DNA of 64,000 nt, from NCBI GenBank assembly GCA_026168455.1, contig CM047428.1:2670887-2734886 (forward strand). The letters run 5' to 3'. Shown piece after piece: positions 1 to 12,885 of this stretch; position 1 is the stretch's first letter; each line of letters starts with the position of its first letter. Below the pieces are notes generated by a model. That model saw only the letters and a program-made list of their open reading frames with translations. It did not search any database and was not told the origin of the DNA. The DNA is from Theocolax elegans. Taxonomy: Eukaryota > Arthropoda > Insecta > Hymenoptera > Cerocephalidae. The position numbers and the translations under genes were made by a program.

Positions 1-1090
1 GAATAAAGGACTCTTAAACTATTGACTGAAAAAAAAATTTTTTTTATACTAACAACGTTCTTTATAAGGTTACAAATAAAATTAAAATACATCGTGTCCT
101 ATTCTGAATACAAATGAAAAGAAAATTGACAATATTGAGACAGAAAAAAGTCAGTTATATATTTCATTCGTAAGCGTGGCTATACTCTTTCACGAATATA
201 ACTATGTGTGTATGTGTGTGTGTAGAAGAAGAAAAGCAACCGAAGGTCAGGTCAGTCAGAGATTGTTCCCGAGTGACAAGATTTAAACGAGAACTCTTCC
301 TCTTAGTTTGCAATTGAAAAAAAATCAGAAGGAATTTCGTCTTCTCTTTCTCAGTTCCTCGAAGAGACGTGTATAAGAGAAAATGCTCGTTCCCTCGTTT
401 GTCGAGAGAAATGCAACGTGCCGTCGCACATTGCAGGAAGATCGCAACGCGAGCCCGAAAAAGAGCGACCTCATGGTGGTAGAAATAGAAACGAAGAAGA
501 AGATCGTCTTCTCGGACGAGTCGTCTCGCACCTGCACGACAACGCATCAGTGTGAAGAGAAATCTCAACGAAAAGTCTTTTCCCCCCTTTTTTTTTATTC
601 ACGAAAGGGAGTTGCGCACCGATATTAAAAGTTCTCGGCTCTTCGCTTGCATTTCCGAGTCATCGCCTTTATTCTCCTTCCTTTCTTTTCTCTCTCTGTC
701 TTCGATTTTCTTTCCTCTTCTGTACTTTCCTTTTTCGTTGTCTCTGACTGAAGGTTTAAATGCGTTAAATATTTACCACGTGGAACTGGCGTAAATATTC
801 AATTACGTTTTCCAGATGCAAAATGTACGTTTCAACCGTTCCGAAGAGATTTTTAATTTGATATATATCAATTTAAACTCGCGGAATATTAAACGCTCTC
901 GTTATAAAATTAAAGTGGAAATTTTTGTAATGATGAAATACTCATGTAAATCGACGATATTTAATTTAATATCGCGAAAGAGACGTATTATTATAAAATT
1001 AAATATCATCCAATTATTACATATGATTTATTATTCATTAATCCGATTGTTAGTTTTACATAACGAAAATTCAAACGTTACATCGATGTG

Positions 1091-1136
<46 letters not shown>

Positions 1137-1996
1137 ATTTTAATTTATTAACAGTCCACCTATCGAGAGTACGATTCTATTTTGTTGGTTGGCAGTTCGA
1201 TATTACTGAGAATAATTAATACGCGTAGTATAGTTTAAAATAAACATTTCTGTAATTTGTTATCCGATTACAGAGTCAAATCGGTTAACTACGAAGTGGA
1301 GTGGCTAATAAAGCTTCACGGTCAAGTAACTGCCGCTTCATAAAGTCCCTAACGTTTTCGCACCTTTACTCCTGTGTACACCACGTGTGCGCGTAAACTT
1401 CCGTGGAATCGTGGTTGTAGGTATATATATGTAAACGGAATATTGGTAATACCGGTTCACTCACCGGTAGGTTACGTCACTGGCAAACTTTTGCGAGCCA
1501 GTAAAATTGTCGGGGTTGTAAGTCACCTGTAGCGGTATCTGTTATTCGGCACAGAAATTTATCTGGAAAGATGATGAATTTTTTAACTCCGACGTTCTCG
1601 GATTATCTCGGATGTTAACGTTGAATATTTCAAACGACGGAGTAACGTGTATACAGCCTCGATGTTTAACGGATCGTTTTATTTTACGCAGATTGTGAAG
1701 ATTTTACTTGTTCATTTTTTCATGCGTTTAACTTATTTTTCTATAGTATTTTCTTTTCGTTTTTTTGTTTTCTTTAAATTAGTTATTCGTATTTTTTTTT
1801 AACTTAACGTTATTCGATGTACATTTATCGTTTTTGTGCTTATTTTGAAATGATATTAAGGATAGGTTTATGTGGATATGTGTAATAACTCGTTTTTTAC
1901 GATTTTTTAATGAAAGTATCTAAATGTTCGAGAAAGAGATTTTACAAAAATTAAGAGATTTTTCGAATAAATCGATCGTTTGGCGATATATATACG

Positions 1997-2029
<33 letters not shown>

Positions 2030-2819
2030 ACCTGTACATTTGTCGTTAATTCCAAAATTAAGTTAAAACTAGCTTTTGATTCAGTACGACCGATAAATAT
2101 GTAATAATATATTTTTTATTTTACGATGTTTATCGAAAGATCGAAGAAAATGTGACAATTTGCAATCTTATGTAAAAATAGACATAATTTAGCATGTTTG
2201 CCATTAGATTTTCTTAATCACACACATATGTATCATTAATAACCTCCACGTTTTATTCTTCTATAAGTTCAAGATAAATATGCCTATAATACAGGTATAC
2301 GAAGCTATGAGCTATTTTGGGTATTGTTTATAAGACCGTAAGTTTGATTTGCTGAAAATAAAGATATTGGTTGAAGGAGATAAATGTAGACGGTCGGTTC
2401 GAGTTCAAACGTGAAAGTGATTTCTCGGTGATTCTTTTATACGAGCGTTTCTGAACGGCACTACGCGGTCCTTCTCTAGACGCCTTTCAACACAAGGCTT
2501 TAAGGATTCGCGACAAGGATGAAATGGGCTTTTAACTGGTGCTCTTAGATTTCCTTTTATTGTCTCGTGCAATCGTGACGTACACCTACTTTGTATTGCT
2601 AATGGAATTTCATTACATAACACTTTCAAATTAATATTTTTTACTTTCCACAAGTTATCTTCGTAATTTTCATTTTTTCGTGTTACGTACTTTTCGAAAT
2701 AATAATACAGTTATTTTACATAATATATTTTTAACGAAGAAAAATATATCTTTAAGGGAATGTCGAATTTAGAAAATGGTCATTTTTTTACTTTGTTTTA
2801 TAAACAAATGAATAAGTGG
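1..2819. other. Non-coding block with microsatellites
   Basis: No supported gene. 360-550 is GC-richer and open in several frames on both strands, but with no splice-bounded or family-like product. A (TA)n tract lies at 1100-1132 and a (TG)n tract at 2005-2029. Confidence 0.5.
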
Positions 2820-3130
2820 TTTAAACAACCCTGAACGTCAGGTTCCTAGGCAGGTTTTAAATAATATACCCAAATCTTTCTAGATTTTTAATCCATAATT
2901 TAATCACGATGTTTGGGTTGAAAGATGATGCCTTTTTAGATCAATAATTACCGATCAAACATTGTTTACTCAATTATTATTAACAAAAATGATTTTTTCT
3001 TGAAAACAATCCAAACAGCAAGCCCTACCTGATATTTTAAGCTAGCCGTATCAATTTTGTTCAGATTTTTATTTCAATATTTTAGATAGAATTTTTGGGT
3101 TAAAAAGTGAAGATTATTGTAATTTGATGT
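2820..3130. repeat. Dispersed repeat family R, copy 1
   Basis: Shares an ordered set of short blocks ('aatatacccaaat', 'acgatgtttgggttga', 'ttcaatattttagata', 'tgggttaaaa') with copies at 8265, 24850 and 53055. The family is unidentified and diverged. Its right end abuts fold-back element A. Confidence 0.5.
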
Positions 3131-3960
3131 GTATAAATAATAAGTCGCTCTGATGGAGGCCAGGAAAGGAGGAAGAAAACACAATTCTTTCCTTTATTTT
3201 TTGCACAACGTTTCGTTGACTTGGTCTGCCAACATCTTCAGCTGTCTTTATTCAAACACAACAATTATTTAATAAATTTTCAAAAATAAATACATAAATT
3301 ACAAACAAGACATACACAATATTAAATATACCTTTTAAATTCGAATTAACGGCGAGTTAAAGAGTCGAATAGACAGTATCAAGCATCGAAAGATGTAACG
3401 TAAATATTATATAAACACGAATACTACCACAGACATACATACATACATAATAATACGTCAGATGTATCAGCACTTTAAATTTCTAAGAATAGGAAAGGAA
3501 GTACTATTCAAAACTTTATGTCATCTTTTGCATTAATATTATTACTGTCACATTTTATATGAATCATTTCAGAAATTAATCTTTTATTGTAATTCACTTC
3601 TACATCTAAAATTTTTGCATTATCCCGATTAAAAAAAAAGAGAAAACTCTAACCATGAATTTACATTACATCTCTCAATGTTTGACACTGTCCATTCGAC
3701 TCTTTAACTCGCCGTTAATTCGAATTTAAAAGGTATATTTAATAATGTGTATGTCTTGTTTGTAATTTATGTATTTATTTTTGAAAATTTATTAAATAAT
3801 TGTTGTGTTTGAATAAAGACAGCTGAAGATGTTGGCAGACCAAGTCAACGAAAAGTTGTGCAAAAAATAATGGAAAGAATTGTATTTTCTTCCTCCTTTC
3901 CTCGCATCCATCAGATCGACTTATTATTCATATACATTAAAAATTGGAGTGCAAATAAAT
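3121..3960. mobile_element. Penelope-like fold-back element A with hammerhead-like cores
   Basis: Inverted arms at about 3131-3385 and 3680-3955 flank a 300-bp unique centre. Each arm carries CTGAAGA, then a short stem-loop, then GAAA: on the minus strand within 3210-3241 and on the plus strand at 3823-3854. This arrangement matches the CUGANGA-stem-GAAA core of hammerhead ribozymes, which are known from Penelope-like retroelements. The right arm has GAAAA where the left has GAAAC. No reverse transcriptase or GIY-YIG sequence is present, so it is a non-autonomous remnant. Confidence 0.6.
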
Positions 3961-4087
3961 ATCATAAAACATCTTGTAATTTGAGTCGTATTATCTACAC
4001 GACTGCAATACCATAATCAATTTAAAAATATCAATGCAAAAATGCCATTTTTTAATGTATTAGTACTTTTATTTCGTATTTTACTTA

Positions 4088-5193
4088 CAAGGAGAGGTCA
4101 CACCCTCTGGGAAACGGATCCTTACCAAACTCTAGGATATAATTTCTACTATAAAATAATGCAAAAAGCCGAAGTTTTAGTGCCCAATGCCGATTTTTAC
4201 GATAGATATAAGCAAATAATGAAAAATCTCGCCGAAAAAACCGTTGAGTTTGAACGCTTATAACTCAGAAACAATTACAGATATACGTATAAACTAAATT
4301 ATAAAAGAAAGCTGAGGTCGAGTAGATACGTTTTGAAAAAAAAGGAAGCTCAAATATTTTAATATGGTCAAAAGTTATGGGAGAAATAAGAATTAGACTA
4401 AATTTTGGGCTAAAGGACTCTGCAAATGATTTCGTATTTCTTGTACTACGCCACTTTTTGAACTCATTGTAAACTTTTGTATATTTTGTTTAGAAATATT
4501 TGGCAACGTATTCAAAGCTATTTCTTTTGCTGCTTCAAGCTATTCCGGTGGCACATCATCGAACACATCGTCACTATCACTGTCGACCCCACTTACTGAT
4601 GTCATCCTTATTCAGAACATATAAATACGTATATATAGAGCCGCAAGTGAGACGTCAAAATTAAGATTGAAACTTTTAACATAAATATAAGATGTTGCTA
4701 AGTAACAAGACGTAAACAAATCGGCGTTCGAGTTACGTGCCATATTCGTACATATTGTATTGCGCCCAACTTCTTATACTTTCCTACGTGTTCAACCACT
4801 TTTCCGCACGCTTAACTACTTTCCCGCACGCTCAACTACTTTCCCGCACGCTCAATTGTAGAAATTATAGCGTGTGGGAAAGTGGAACTTTGCGCACGCA
4901 AATGAGTGCGCAAAAAATCATTAAATTGTAACTTTAAATTTTCGATAAAATTTTGTTAGGTCGAGTGTGTGCGTACTCAATAGACTGGTCGCCGAGTGTG
5001 ATCCGGTGTTTTAGAATTTTAGTACAAAGTGTTTTGAAATTATTCGCGATGTGGCGATAGTTCGCTTAAATATCTTGATTTGGTCGAATGTCGTGGAAAA
5101 AATAAAAATCAAAAGAATATTTGGCCTAAAAAATCAGTAAATATTCTAGAGTTAGGTAAGAATCCGTTTTCCAGAGGGTGTGATCTCTTCTTG
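4088..5193. mobile_element. TTA-flanked inverted-repeat DNA transposon (F1), with nested insertion
   Basis: The ends CAAGGAGAGGTCACACCC and its complement lie just inside TTA trinucleotides at 4085-4087 and 5194-5196. A 3-bp TTA duplication and terminal inverted repeats fit PIF/Harbinger-type MITEs. The 40-bp tips match element F2 at 35.75 kb. The middle holds a nested element (about 4438-4945) with recombinase remnants. The 73-codon frame at 4042-4263 is part of the arm, not a gene. Confidence 0.65.
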
Positions 5194-5660
5194 TTAGTGG
5201 CAGATAATTCTGAAACGCAGGGCAACGATGTCTTGATTCTTCGTAATATACCACATTAGCGTGCGGAAAAGTGGTTGAACACGTAGGAAAGTATAAGAAG
5301 TTGGGCGCAATACAATATGTATGAATATGGGCACGTAACTCGAACGCCGATTTGTTTACGTCTTGTTACTTAGCAACATCTTATATTTATGTTAAAAGTT
5401 TCAATCTTAATTTTGACGTCTCACTTGCGGCTCTATATATACGTATTTATATGTTCTGAATAAGGATGACATCAGTAAGTGGGGTCGACAGTGATAGTGA
5501 CGATGTGTTCGATGATGTGCCACCGGAGTAGCTTGAAGCAGCAAAATAAATAGCTTTGAATACGTTGCCAAATATTTCTAAACAAAAATATACAAAAGTT
5601 TACAATGAGTTCAAAAAGTGGCGTAGTACAAGAAATACGAGTATTTAAACGAAATATCAA
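4438..5660. pseudogene. Inverted pair of tyrosine-recombinase-like (Crypton/KIAA1958-type) N-terminal fragments
   Basis: About 385 bp at 4438-4822 reappears inverted at 5262-5645. On the plus strand the right copy has an ATG near 5466 and reads MTSVSGVDSDSDDVFDDVP, then a stop, then 'ALNTLPNISKQKYTKVYNE' and 'FKKWRS' after a second stop. An acidic start followed by 'LP..SK..Y...Y..F..W' is typical of cellular and Crypton-derived tyrosine recombinases. Both copies end before any catalytic region. A triple 20-bp repeat ('aactactttcccgcacgct') sits at 4795-4850. Confidence 0.5.
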
Positions 5661-5704
5661 CAAAATTTAAATTTAAATGTTAAATTAACGGTTTTTCATT
5701 TTTT

Positions 5705-5752
5705 TAAGCGGGGGGGCTCCGCCCCCCGAACCCCCCCGTCCCCCCAACTTTC
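5705..5752. other. GC-rich palindrome cluster
   Basis: A run of seven G, the loop-like CTCCG, then six C and further C-runs, in a region otherwise about 30% GC. It forms a strong hairpin and abuts the right recombinase fragment, so it is probably the terminal or sub-terminal part of that element. Confidence 0.5.
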
Positions 5753-7858
5753 CCTCCGCCTAGAAATATTTTCTTTATCTCAATTAATTCGGTCGGTATA
5801 AATTGACTTAATCATACACATCTACAATTTAACTCGAAGTCGATAGTTACAAAAGAAAATACTAAATAAACATTTTCCGTAGTTTATTCAAAGTTTTTTT
5901 GAAGAAAATGTAAAAGCTAAATTTGAAGAAATCAAAAGGCTGATGAGAAGAATCGATCATTTGTTCCATGCCGCTCAGCGAAATAGCCACATTCAAACAT
6001 TCGTATTTCCTGATAGTGTATCGGTATATATACATTTGTATATACATACAAAGAGTGCACGGGTGTATATATACTATTCGGAATATAATGCAAAGCGCAA
6101 AAGTTGCTAGGTCATTTATACGAGTCAAAACGTAACCGCCCTGCCAGTCAGCAGGTTTTCGCGACAACCTCCTGCAAGAGAATCCTGGGAGAGAAAGAGA
6201 ATAAGATACACTCGAATCCTCATGATTGATTGCCTTTGGATAAGAGCGAACCGCGTTCTTGCGTTTTCGAAGGTATACGTATATACACATTCGAGGAAGA
6301 TACACTTTGGTCGCGTAAACAGAACTGAAGGCTATACGTGAAATCGAAAAGTTGGTCGTCAGGGATTCTCTCTTCTAGCTGTTTTCACTTGGATTTTCCA
6401 CTATTTATTTCCCTGCTTTCATGAAAATGGTATATCGCTCAGATACTTCAGAGTTTGAGATTAAGGTGTTATTATTGGCTATTTGCACCGAGGTTCTCGT
6501 TATATGGATTAATTTATTTCTTGTTGCTCGGGAATGATTTTATCCTCCGATCATCTATATTATTTTGTGAAATTATGAATTGCCACTGTAGAAAAAGAAG
6601 TACCATGTAAAAGGATCGAAAAATATCTAGGAATCTAAATGATTCGTCTTATAAAATATTTTTCTTGAAGAATGAAACGACGTATCAAACTTAATATTTT
6701 AGCGTATACGTCGGATAGAGAGATCGAAAATGCAATTGAACCATCTGCCGTTCGACAGGACGCATCATCAATAGCGTATCCTACCTGCAGTATATCAAAA
6801 CAATGTTAAAATACATTTTGTATCTCAGTTGATCAATAAAATAGAACAAAAATATATTTTAAAAAAATTGTAACTAAATATAATAAGCTACATTAATTTT
6901 CACTTTTATGAATCAACGGGAATCACCGTGAACTTGAATTAAAATTAGTGTGCAACAAATCGATAAATGCGACTATATCCTGAAGATCATGGTTTTTAAG
7001 ACATCTGAGAAAATTTTCTTATCGGAATGTCGATGTTGACGTATGTTTGAAAACCTTGATATATCGTTTAAACAATAAGTTTAGAGTAAACATATTATAT
7101 TTATCTAACGTCTCAGGGTTATGCAACAATTTCCATGTAATAACAATATTACGAAATTTTTTCTTCCTGCGAACATATCCATATACGAATAGAGATGCAA
7201 CGTTTTAGATACATCGGCGCTAGGCATCCTCGTCTCGATCATCGTCGTAGGTGTCGTTTCTTCAAATCCAAGGAACTTGCATGCAATCCCAGTAGATCGG
7301 ATATCCGCGTCGATCGGGAGAGCGATTTAAGCTACGCGAGCATCGGGATGAAGTAGAAAAAAAGTAGAAAGGGGAAAAAAAAGATTGGTAAGAGATCTTG
7401 CTGTCTATTTCTTTGGAGGATCCGATGCAAAATGGATGGATGAAGAAACGAGATGTACATCGAGTGTGTTCGTATAACTACGGAACGGAGTTTGATATAT
7501 ATTCGTCGATGTGCTTTACCAGATGTTTTGTTTTACATACACGTAAATGATTTACGTGAACATAAATATGAGTAAGTATTTACATGACATCAACAGGTAT
7601 TTTATCTTTATGGTTGGTTTAATTACTTGAAGATTACGATGAAAAAGTAGAAAAAAATGTGTTCTTCTTTCAATTTAATGATTTAAAACTTTTGTGTCGT
7701 ATCTGTAGTAAAAAAAATAAACATCTTTAGAAAATTTCAACGAGAATTTCATTTTAACCAAAATTATGTAATCTCATCAAATTTTGGAGTCATTAAAAAC
7801 GTTTTTTGGGAGTATTTTTTCATTAATTGTTTAAATTTTACGTATGACTTTTATATTT

Positions 7859-7974
7859 AAACAGTTATTTGTTAACGGTGTTATTACAAAAAATAAATAT
7901 CTCATAAAAAATTATTTTTTTATATAAATTAATTTTGTTATTTTACTTTAACATTATTAACAAATAACTGTTTA
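7859..7974. repeat. Short inverted-repeat element
   Basis: 'aaacagttatttgttaa' at 7859-7875 is inverted at 7957-7974, with about 80 bp of A/T-rich sequence between. Size and structure fit a MITE. Confidence 0.5.
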
Positions 7975-8264
7975 TGTAAGAAAAAACTAATATAAAGTTG
8001 TAGCAATTACTTTCAAGGGTGTTTATAGAAATTTTTTAATGAATTCAAAAATTGATGTAACGCAAGGAGTATTCGTCATCGAACATTAATTGTTGAAATA
8101 TGCCAGAAAACGTTATAATTTTTTACAAGAAACATACCACAAAAATTTTAGGACATTAAGATGAAAAACGAAACAAAATGTTTTCAAGGATATTGGACTC
8201 AGAAAAAGGGTATTCCTTTTTGTTGTAAATAAAAAAATTAATTTTTAGAAAAATCTTGTACGTT

Positions 8265-8480
8265 AGACCCCTATACATGCTTTAAACAATATACCCAAAT
8301 ATTGTCAGATTTTTAAATCGCTTTAAAAAAAATATATTTTGCTTTTGCGAAAGTTTATAACTTTCTTACTCAAAATTTACTGACCATGTATTTGTTTATT
8401 TAATCATTATTACGATAATGATTTTGTAAATGTCAATTGATACGTCATCTCCTTTATATTTTAAACGATATGTATGAATT
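8265..8480. repeat. Dispersed repeat family R, copy 2
   Basis: Contains 'aatatacccaaatattgtc', 'agatttttaaatcg' and 'tattttaaacgatatgtatg' in the same order as the other copies. Very A/T-rich and partly eroded. Confidence 0.4.
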
Positions 8481-10206
8481 TTTTTCAAAATTTAAATTCA
8501 ACATTTTGTGATATTTTTTTTTTTCGCTAGCTAGAATCGAGGTAATAAAAAATCCAAAATGTCAATGCCGCTATCTTAAACAAGACATCGAACGTATATT
8601 ATTGTAATGCCCTTTGATGCACTAAATACCACTAAAGTCTAATATTTTACTCCATATTCCGACAACATAAATATGTAAAATAGTCCATATTTATCTTAAA
8701 AATTGTAACATCTATCTGTAAACCGATTCAACCATTGTATAAAAGTTTGTATATAGCCTAATAATCTAAAAATAAATATTGAACTTGCTTAAATAAAAAA
8801 AAATATATATTTTTTTGATTGATGTAGATCCCTCTTATTCGATTCCAACATCCCGTTATGAATATAAATAATATCGTTAATTTTAAGCATTTATTGTTAA
8901 TAATACGTTGAATAAAGCAACTTATCAAGAAAAAAAGGTACAATCCCACGATTTAATTAATTTTTAGCAAAGGAAAGATAATACGATCCCAAAATTAATT
9001 TGAGTAAATAAAAAGTGTATCCATTCGACATATGGAAAGTTCCCTTGCGGGCAAGTTCCACATCCCTGGTTCCATATACGCGTTATATAACACGCATAAG
9101 CAGCCGGCTCGTATATGGAAATACGAATAATTTCCGAAGGCGTTGGCGTCAAACCGCAATATAATCCTGGTCGCGAAGTATATTTCCCTGCGCCGCGCTT
9201 TCGTTTGCATTCGAACGACCAAGGATATGTGTATATATATATACACGTATAACTAGACTCCCTGGGTGACTCGAGTATGCTTATTGAAAGTCCCTGAGCA
9301 CACGTCACTAGATGTGCACCTGAATATACCTAGACGAAATGCGCATCGAGCATTTCTTTCTTATTTACTATTTTCAGATTCGATTCGACCACGGATTTTG
9401 GAAGAAATCTTTGTATTTCGCGTATACCACCACCTCTCCCCCTCTCTCTCTCTCTCTACGTATATGTATGTATGTACATGTATTCTACTTTATACTTGGT
9501 AAATTTATGGTTTATTTATGTTAATACGCGCTGCTTATCGGTTTCACTGGTTTTTGTTTCACCAGAATGTTTTTACGAAATCTGGCAAGGGAGAGCAATT
9601 CTTGATAAGGTGGATACATGCGCTTTTGCATCTTCAAAGAAGGTTAGTACAGATGAACAGTTTCATCTTTTAATAAAATGATGTGTATTCTTTATGGTTA
9701 TTCAATATTTATATAAATTTTTAATATTTTAAATACATTATTTTCATATTTGTTTAATTACACTTTACGTAAGATTCTCACAGTTGAAACGATAAATAAA
9801 ATGAATTTTATAAACAAAACTGAGAGGCTTTATAAAGCTTAATTAGAAATTTCGAAATAAATATGTAAACTACCGTGCAAACTGTACGAATCACACATAT
9901 AGAATTTTATTAAACTTGTATAAAAGTTACTGAAATTTTAATGAAAGTTTCTACGATTTTTTTATACACATAATAAATGACATCTAAAGTGCAAATATTT
10001 ATATATATATATATGCATATTTCCAAATTTCGAAAAGTGGAGAATAATGAAGTTTTTCCGAATAACGTATATAACATATGTAAAACCTCATTACATAACG
10101 TAGAATTAGTAATTTGAACTTTGAAAACCTAGAGTTTGAGTTAAAAACAAGGCGAAAGCTTTTCCAACATGTTCTAAATAAAATGAAAAGCAGCGATTTA
10201 ACTTTT

Positions 10207-10335
10207 CGGGAACCAAAAGTTCCCGAGCATTTTCCCGGTAGTATAGCGGTCTCTCATTTTCCATTGGCCAGCAGCTGATCGTACCTTATTGGCTACACCC
10301 ATGCATAAAACACATTGAGGACGATACCGAGGTCC
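10207..10335 (+). promoter_or_regulatory. Core promoter with TATA-like box, two CCAAT-type boxes and an upstream palindrome
   Basis: Seen in sequence: a 19-bp dyad CGGGAAC-CAAAA-GTTCCCG at 10207-10225, 'ccattgg' at 10261, a second 'attggct' near 10288, and a TATA-like 'cataaaac' at 10304-10311. A start near 10335 would sit about 30 bp downstream. A CT-rich run follows at 10353-10379, of the kind bound by GAGA-type factors. The spacing is textbook for a regulated insect gene. The factor for the dyad is unknown. Confidence 0.55.
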
Positions 10336-10622
10336 GTTCGATCCACCTCCGCCTCCTCTCTCTCTCTCTCCCTCTCTCTAGAAAGTTTCACGTGACCTTT
10401 AAAACGTTCATTTTCCTCCAGTGCACGGATTTCTTCGACACACAAACCACGTACCGAGGAAGCGCCTCTATTCCGAGCAAACTTTCGCGTGTGTGTGTGT
10501 TGCTTCGCTCCACCAGTGAAAACAGAAAGGCTACGAGTACATCGTTTCCTCGTATAATTCGAGAATACGCAGTCGCACCACGTAAAGTGGTAAGGAGAAT
10601 TTTCGGTATGCGATCTTTAAAG
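10335..10622 (+). CDS. Probable first exon (5' UTR plus MRSLK) of an unidentified plus-strand gene
   Basis: Downstream of the promoter is about 270 nt of GC-richer sequence with a CT tract, then ATG CGA TCT TTA AAG at 10608-10622, followed directly by GTGAGT, a near-consensus donor. Only five residues would be coded here, phase 0, before a long intron. The transcription start is inferred from the TATA-like box. The gene's identity is unknown; the next exon may be 15501-15631. Confidence 0.45.
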
Positions 10623-12121
10623 GTGAGTCCTACTTTTTAAAAAAAAAATATCCTTTTTTTTCCAAGACGAACTTTGGTAAGCGTTTATGCTAAGTTTCCA
10701 TAGATTTGACGCGATGTGTGTTTGAAATCTGGTGGATAAGAAACGTGTTCTTCCTAACAATGAGCGCACCAGTTCGTTGAATTTTTCTTTTCTTTGTTAT
10801 TCCCGCTGCAATTGCAATAAATAATCAACATTTTTGTTATCCGTTCGGAATACGATGAATAAAGTGCGTAAAGTGTACAACTTTTCAATTACATTTATTT
10901 ATACGTGTATATGTAGGTAATTCGATTTTCCACTTTATTTTTTCACGAAAGTTGACGCAACGCGGGCGAAACGTATTTCTATATATATATATCTCAAATG
11001 ATTTAAATGCAGTGGTAGAGAGATGCAACGATATCAAATTCATTCGCATCATATCTGGTTATACGAAGGACCACCAGCCGTAACCCCTTAAAAATGAACG
11101 TATATAGATACATGAAAAAGGTAGCTCGATCACATCGACTCTCCGAAGATCGGAGAAGGGCATCGAAAAATAAGCTCGATAAATCAAAGTAAAAATTATA
11201 TGTGGGAGATAATACGAGGCTATAAGAGACGACCCGACGCGACAGCGATACCCCTCGGTATAGAGGATAAAAATCCAGATCAGATATAGAGAATCTGCGC
11301 GTGGCGGGCGTTACGCAACACAGATCTTTCTCAAGTTACCCCACGGTTACGAACGAAATCCAGAGACAAAGAGAAAAGGTTACCTCCAGCTGCAGCTTGC
11401 CTGAGAAATGGCCTGTCTCGTAGTCCTTCCCGTTCCTCTTTGGCTTAGTAATATATCAAATCGCTAACGCAGACCAACTTTTCTCCAATATAACACAATA
11501 GGCGGCCTCTGACCTTTTCCTTTCCTATATACTGTTTTCTCTCCACTCACCTATTCTTTCTATACGTATACGTACATATTACACGCGTGTGGGTGTGTGT
11601 CGGAGCACCTTACATCCAGCGATATTGGTATACTTGTTTCAGTTTCGAAGGTTCGCGTGATCGTCATGCGCAGAATAACACGTATTTCGGTAACTCGACT
11701 ATTTACTTTATACCAAGTATCGGTCGGCTCAGAAATTTATCGCACGAGACCGTGATTGTGATTCATTCATGAGACTATTGTATCATTTTTACTTTTCTTT
11801 GTTTTTACTTATTTTCTTTCCTCGCTACTTGGCTAACCCAAGAATTTTTCAGAGCTCCGCGATTTACAAGATAAACTACGACTTTTCAATTTTGTTTACT
11901 TTATTATTTACTATATTTTTTAATACGCTCAAATTAATCAGTTCTCTTATGCTATTCAACGTTTACATTCTGCAAAATTCTGACCGCGTAAATCTAATCC
12001 GACCTTAAGAACCTTCAAAATATGAGTCTGTAAGGTGGCATTTTTTAGGCACGATCGTTGCACGAGAGTCCCTTCATATTTTCACCATCGCGAAATATGT
12101 AACACCATAAATTAATTAAGG

Positions 12122-12195
12122 AAAGATCGAGAAAGAAAAAATCAAAAATCAAAGTACCGACCTCGAGACGTTGACTTTTTTCTTTCTCGATCTTT
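12122..12195. other. Hairpin with 20-bp stem
   Basis: 'aaagatcgagaaagaaaaaa' at 12122 is exactly complementary to 12176-12195, with a loop of about 34 bases. This is compatible with a small-RNA precursor or a tiny MITE. Both arms are purine- or pyrimidine-biased. Confidence 0.4.
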
Positions 12196-12744
12196 TTTTA
12201 ATTATTTTTGTAATACATCTGGCAATATTTAAGACTTAGCGATATGCAAGTAAGTTGCTAAAAAGAGGGTTTTGTGCAATATTTTTAAGTTTTATATTAT
12301 AAATTTTTATCATTTATTTTTAATAAGATTTCAATCTCTATCTATGTTATATTAAGTCTTCTCTGCTAAAAATCTCTATCATTTTCTGATTGTAAATTTA
12401 TTATTATAATATTTAAATTTTTTTAATTATAATAAAGTTAAACCGGAGTGAATAATAAATATAAGAAGGATTAAATATGTATCTAATCAATATTCGGAAA
12501 TGAATTATTGTCTGACAGAAAAATCGGAATGGAATTATGTCTGAAATCTTTTAATTCCTTATCCATAGTTACATAAAATTTTGTTATTACTTAAGTTAAA
12601 ACATGTCTTTCCTTTACCATGTTATTATCAGTTCATAGTCGATTTATGACGATTTTAATAAACATTTTTTGATCTTAAACATCATAAAATGATAATTGTA
12701 AAATAATGATAATACTTATATTTCACAATTTCCATTGCTAATTA

Positions 12745-12885
12745 ACAAAATTTAAAAGATTATTTTTCAATTTCTTGAGGGCCAAGTAGGTTTTCAATAA
12801 AAATAAAAAAAACATTTTTATTTATTTAAATTATTAAAAACCTACCTGGCTCTCAAGAAATTAAAAAATAATCTTTTATTTTTGT
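12745..12885. repeat. Inverted repeat, probable MITE
   Basis: 'aagattatttttcaatttct' at about 12753 and its complement near 12875, with 'gaggg/tggc' mismatches towards the centre, form a stem of about 55 bp. Nothing coding is seen. Confidence 0.5.

Larger units (their letters stand above)
5770..10200. other. Non-coding block
   Basis: Mostly A/T-rich. Moderately GC-rich islands at 6110-6340, 7200-7460 and 9020-9310 lack consistent splice sites or family motifs. Apart from the repeats listed, nothing is identified. Confidence 0.45.

Noticed and set aside
164..628. Overlapping open frames on both strands, up to 134 codons
   Set aside because: Three frames are open at once, with low-complexity products and no family motif or splice-bounded structure; the region is simply GC-richer with few stops.
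4042..4263. 73-codon plus-strand frame
   Set aside because: It is the left arm of a DNA transposon; the same sequence recurs, inverted, in other copies.
7200..7360. Arg-rich frame ending 'SDLSYASIGMK'
   Set aside because: Considered as a phosphodiesterase-like exon, but it has no convincing acceptor or donor and the similarity is too slight.
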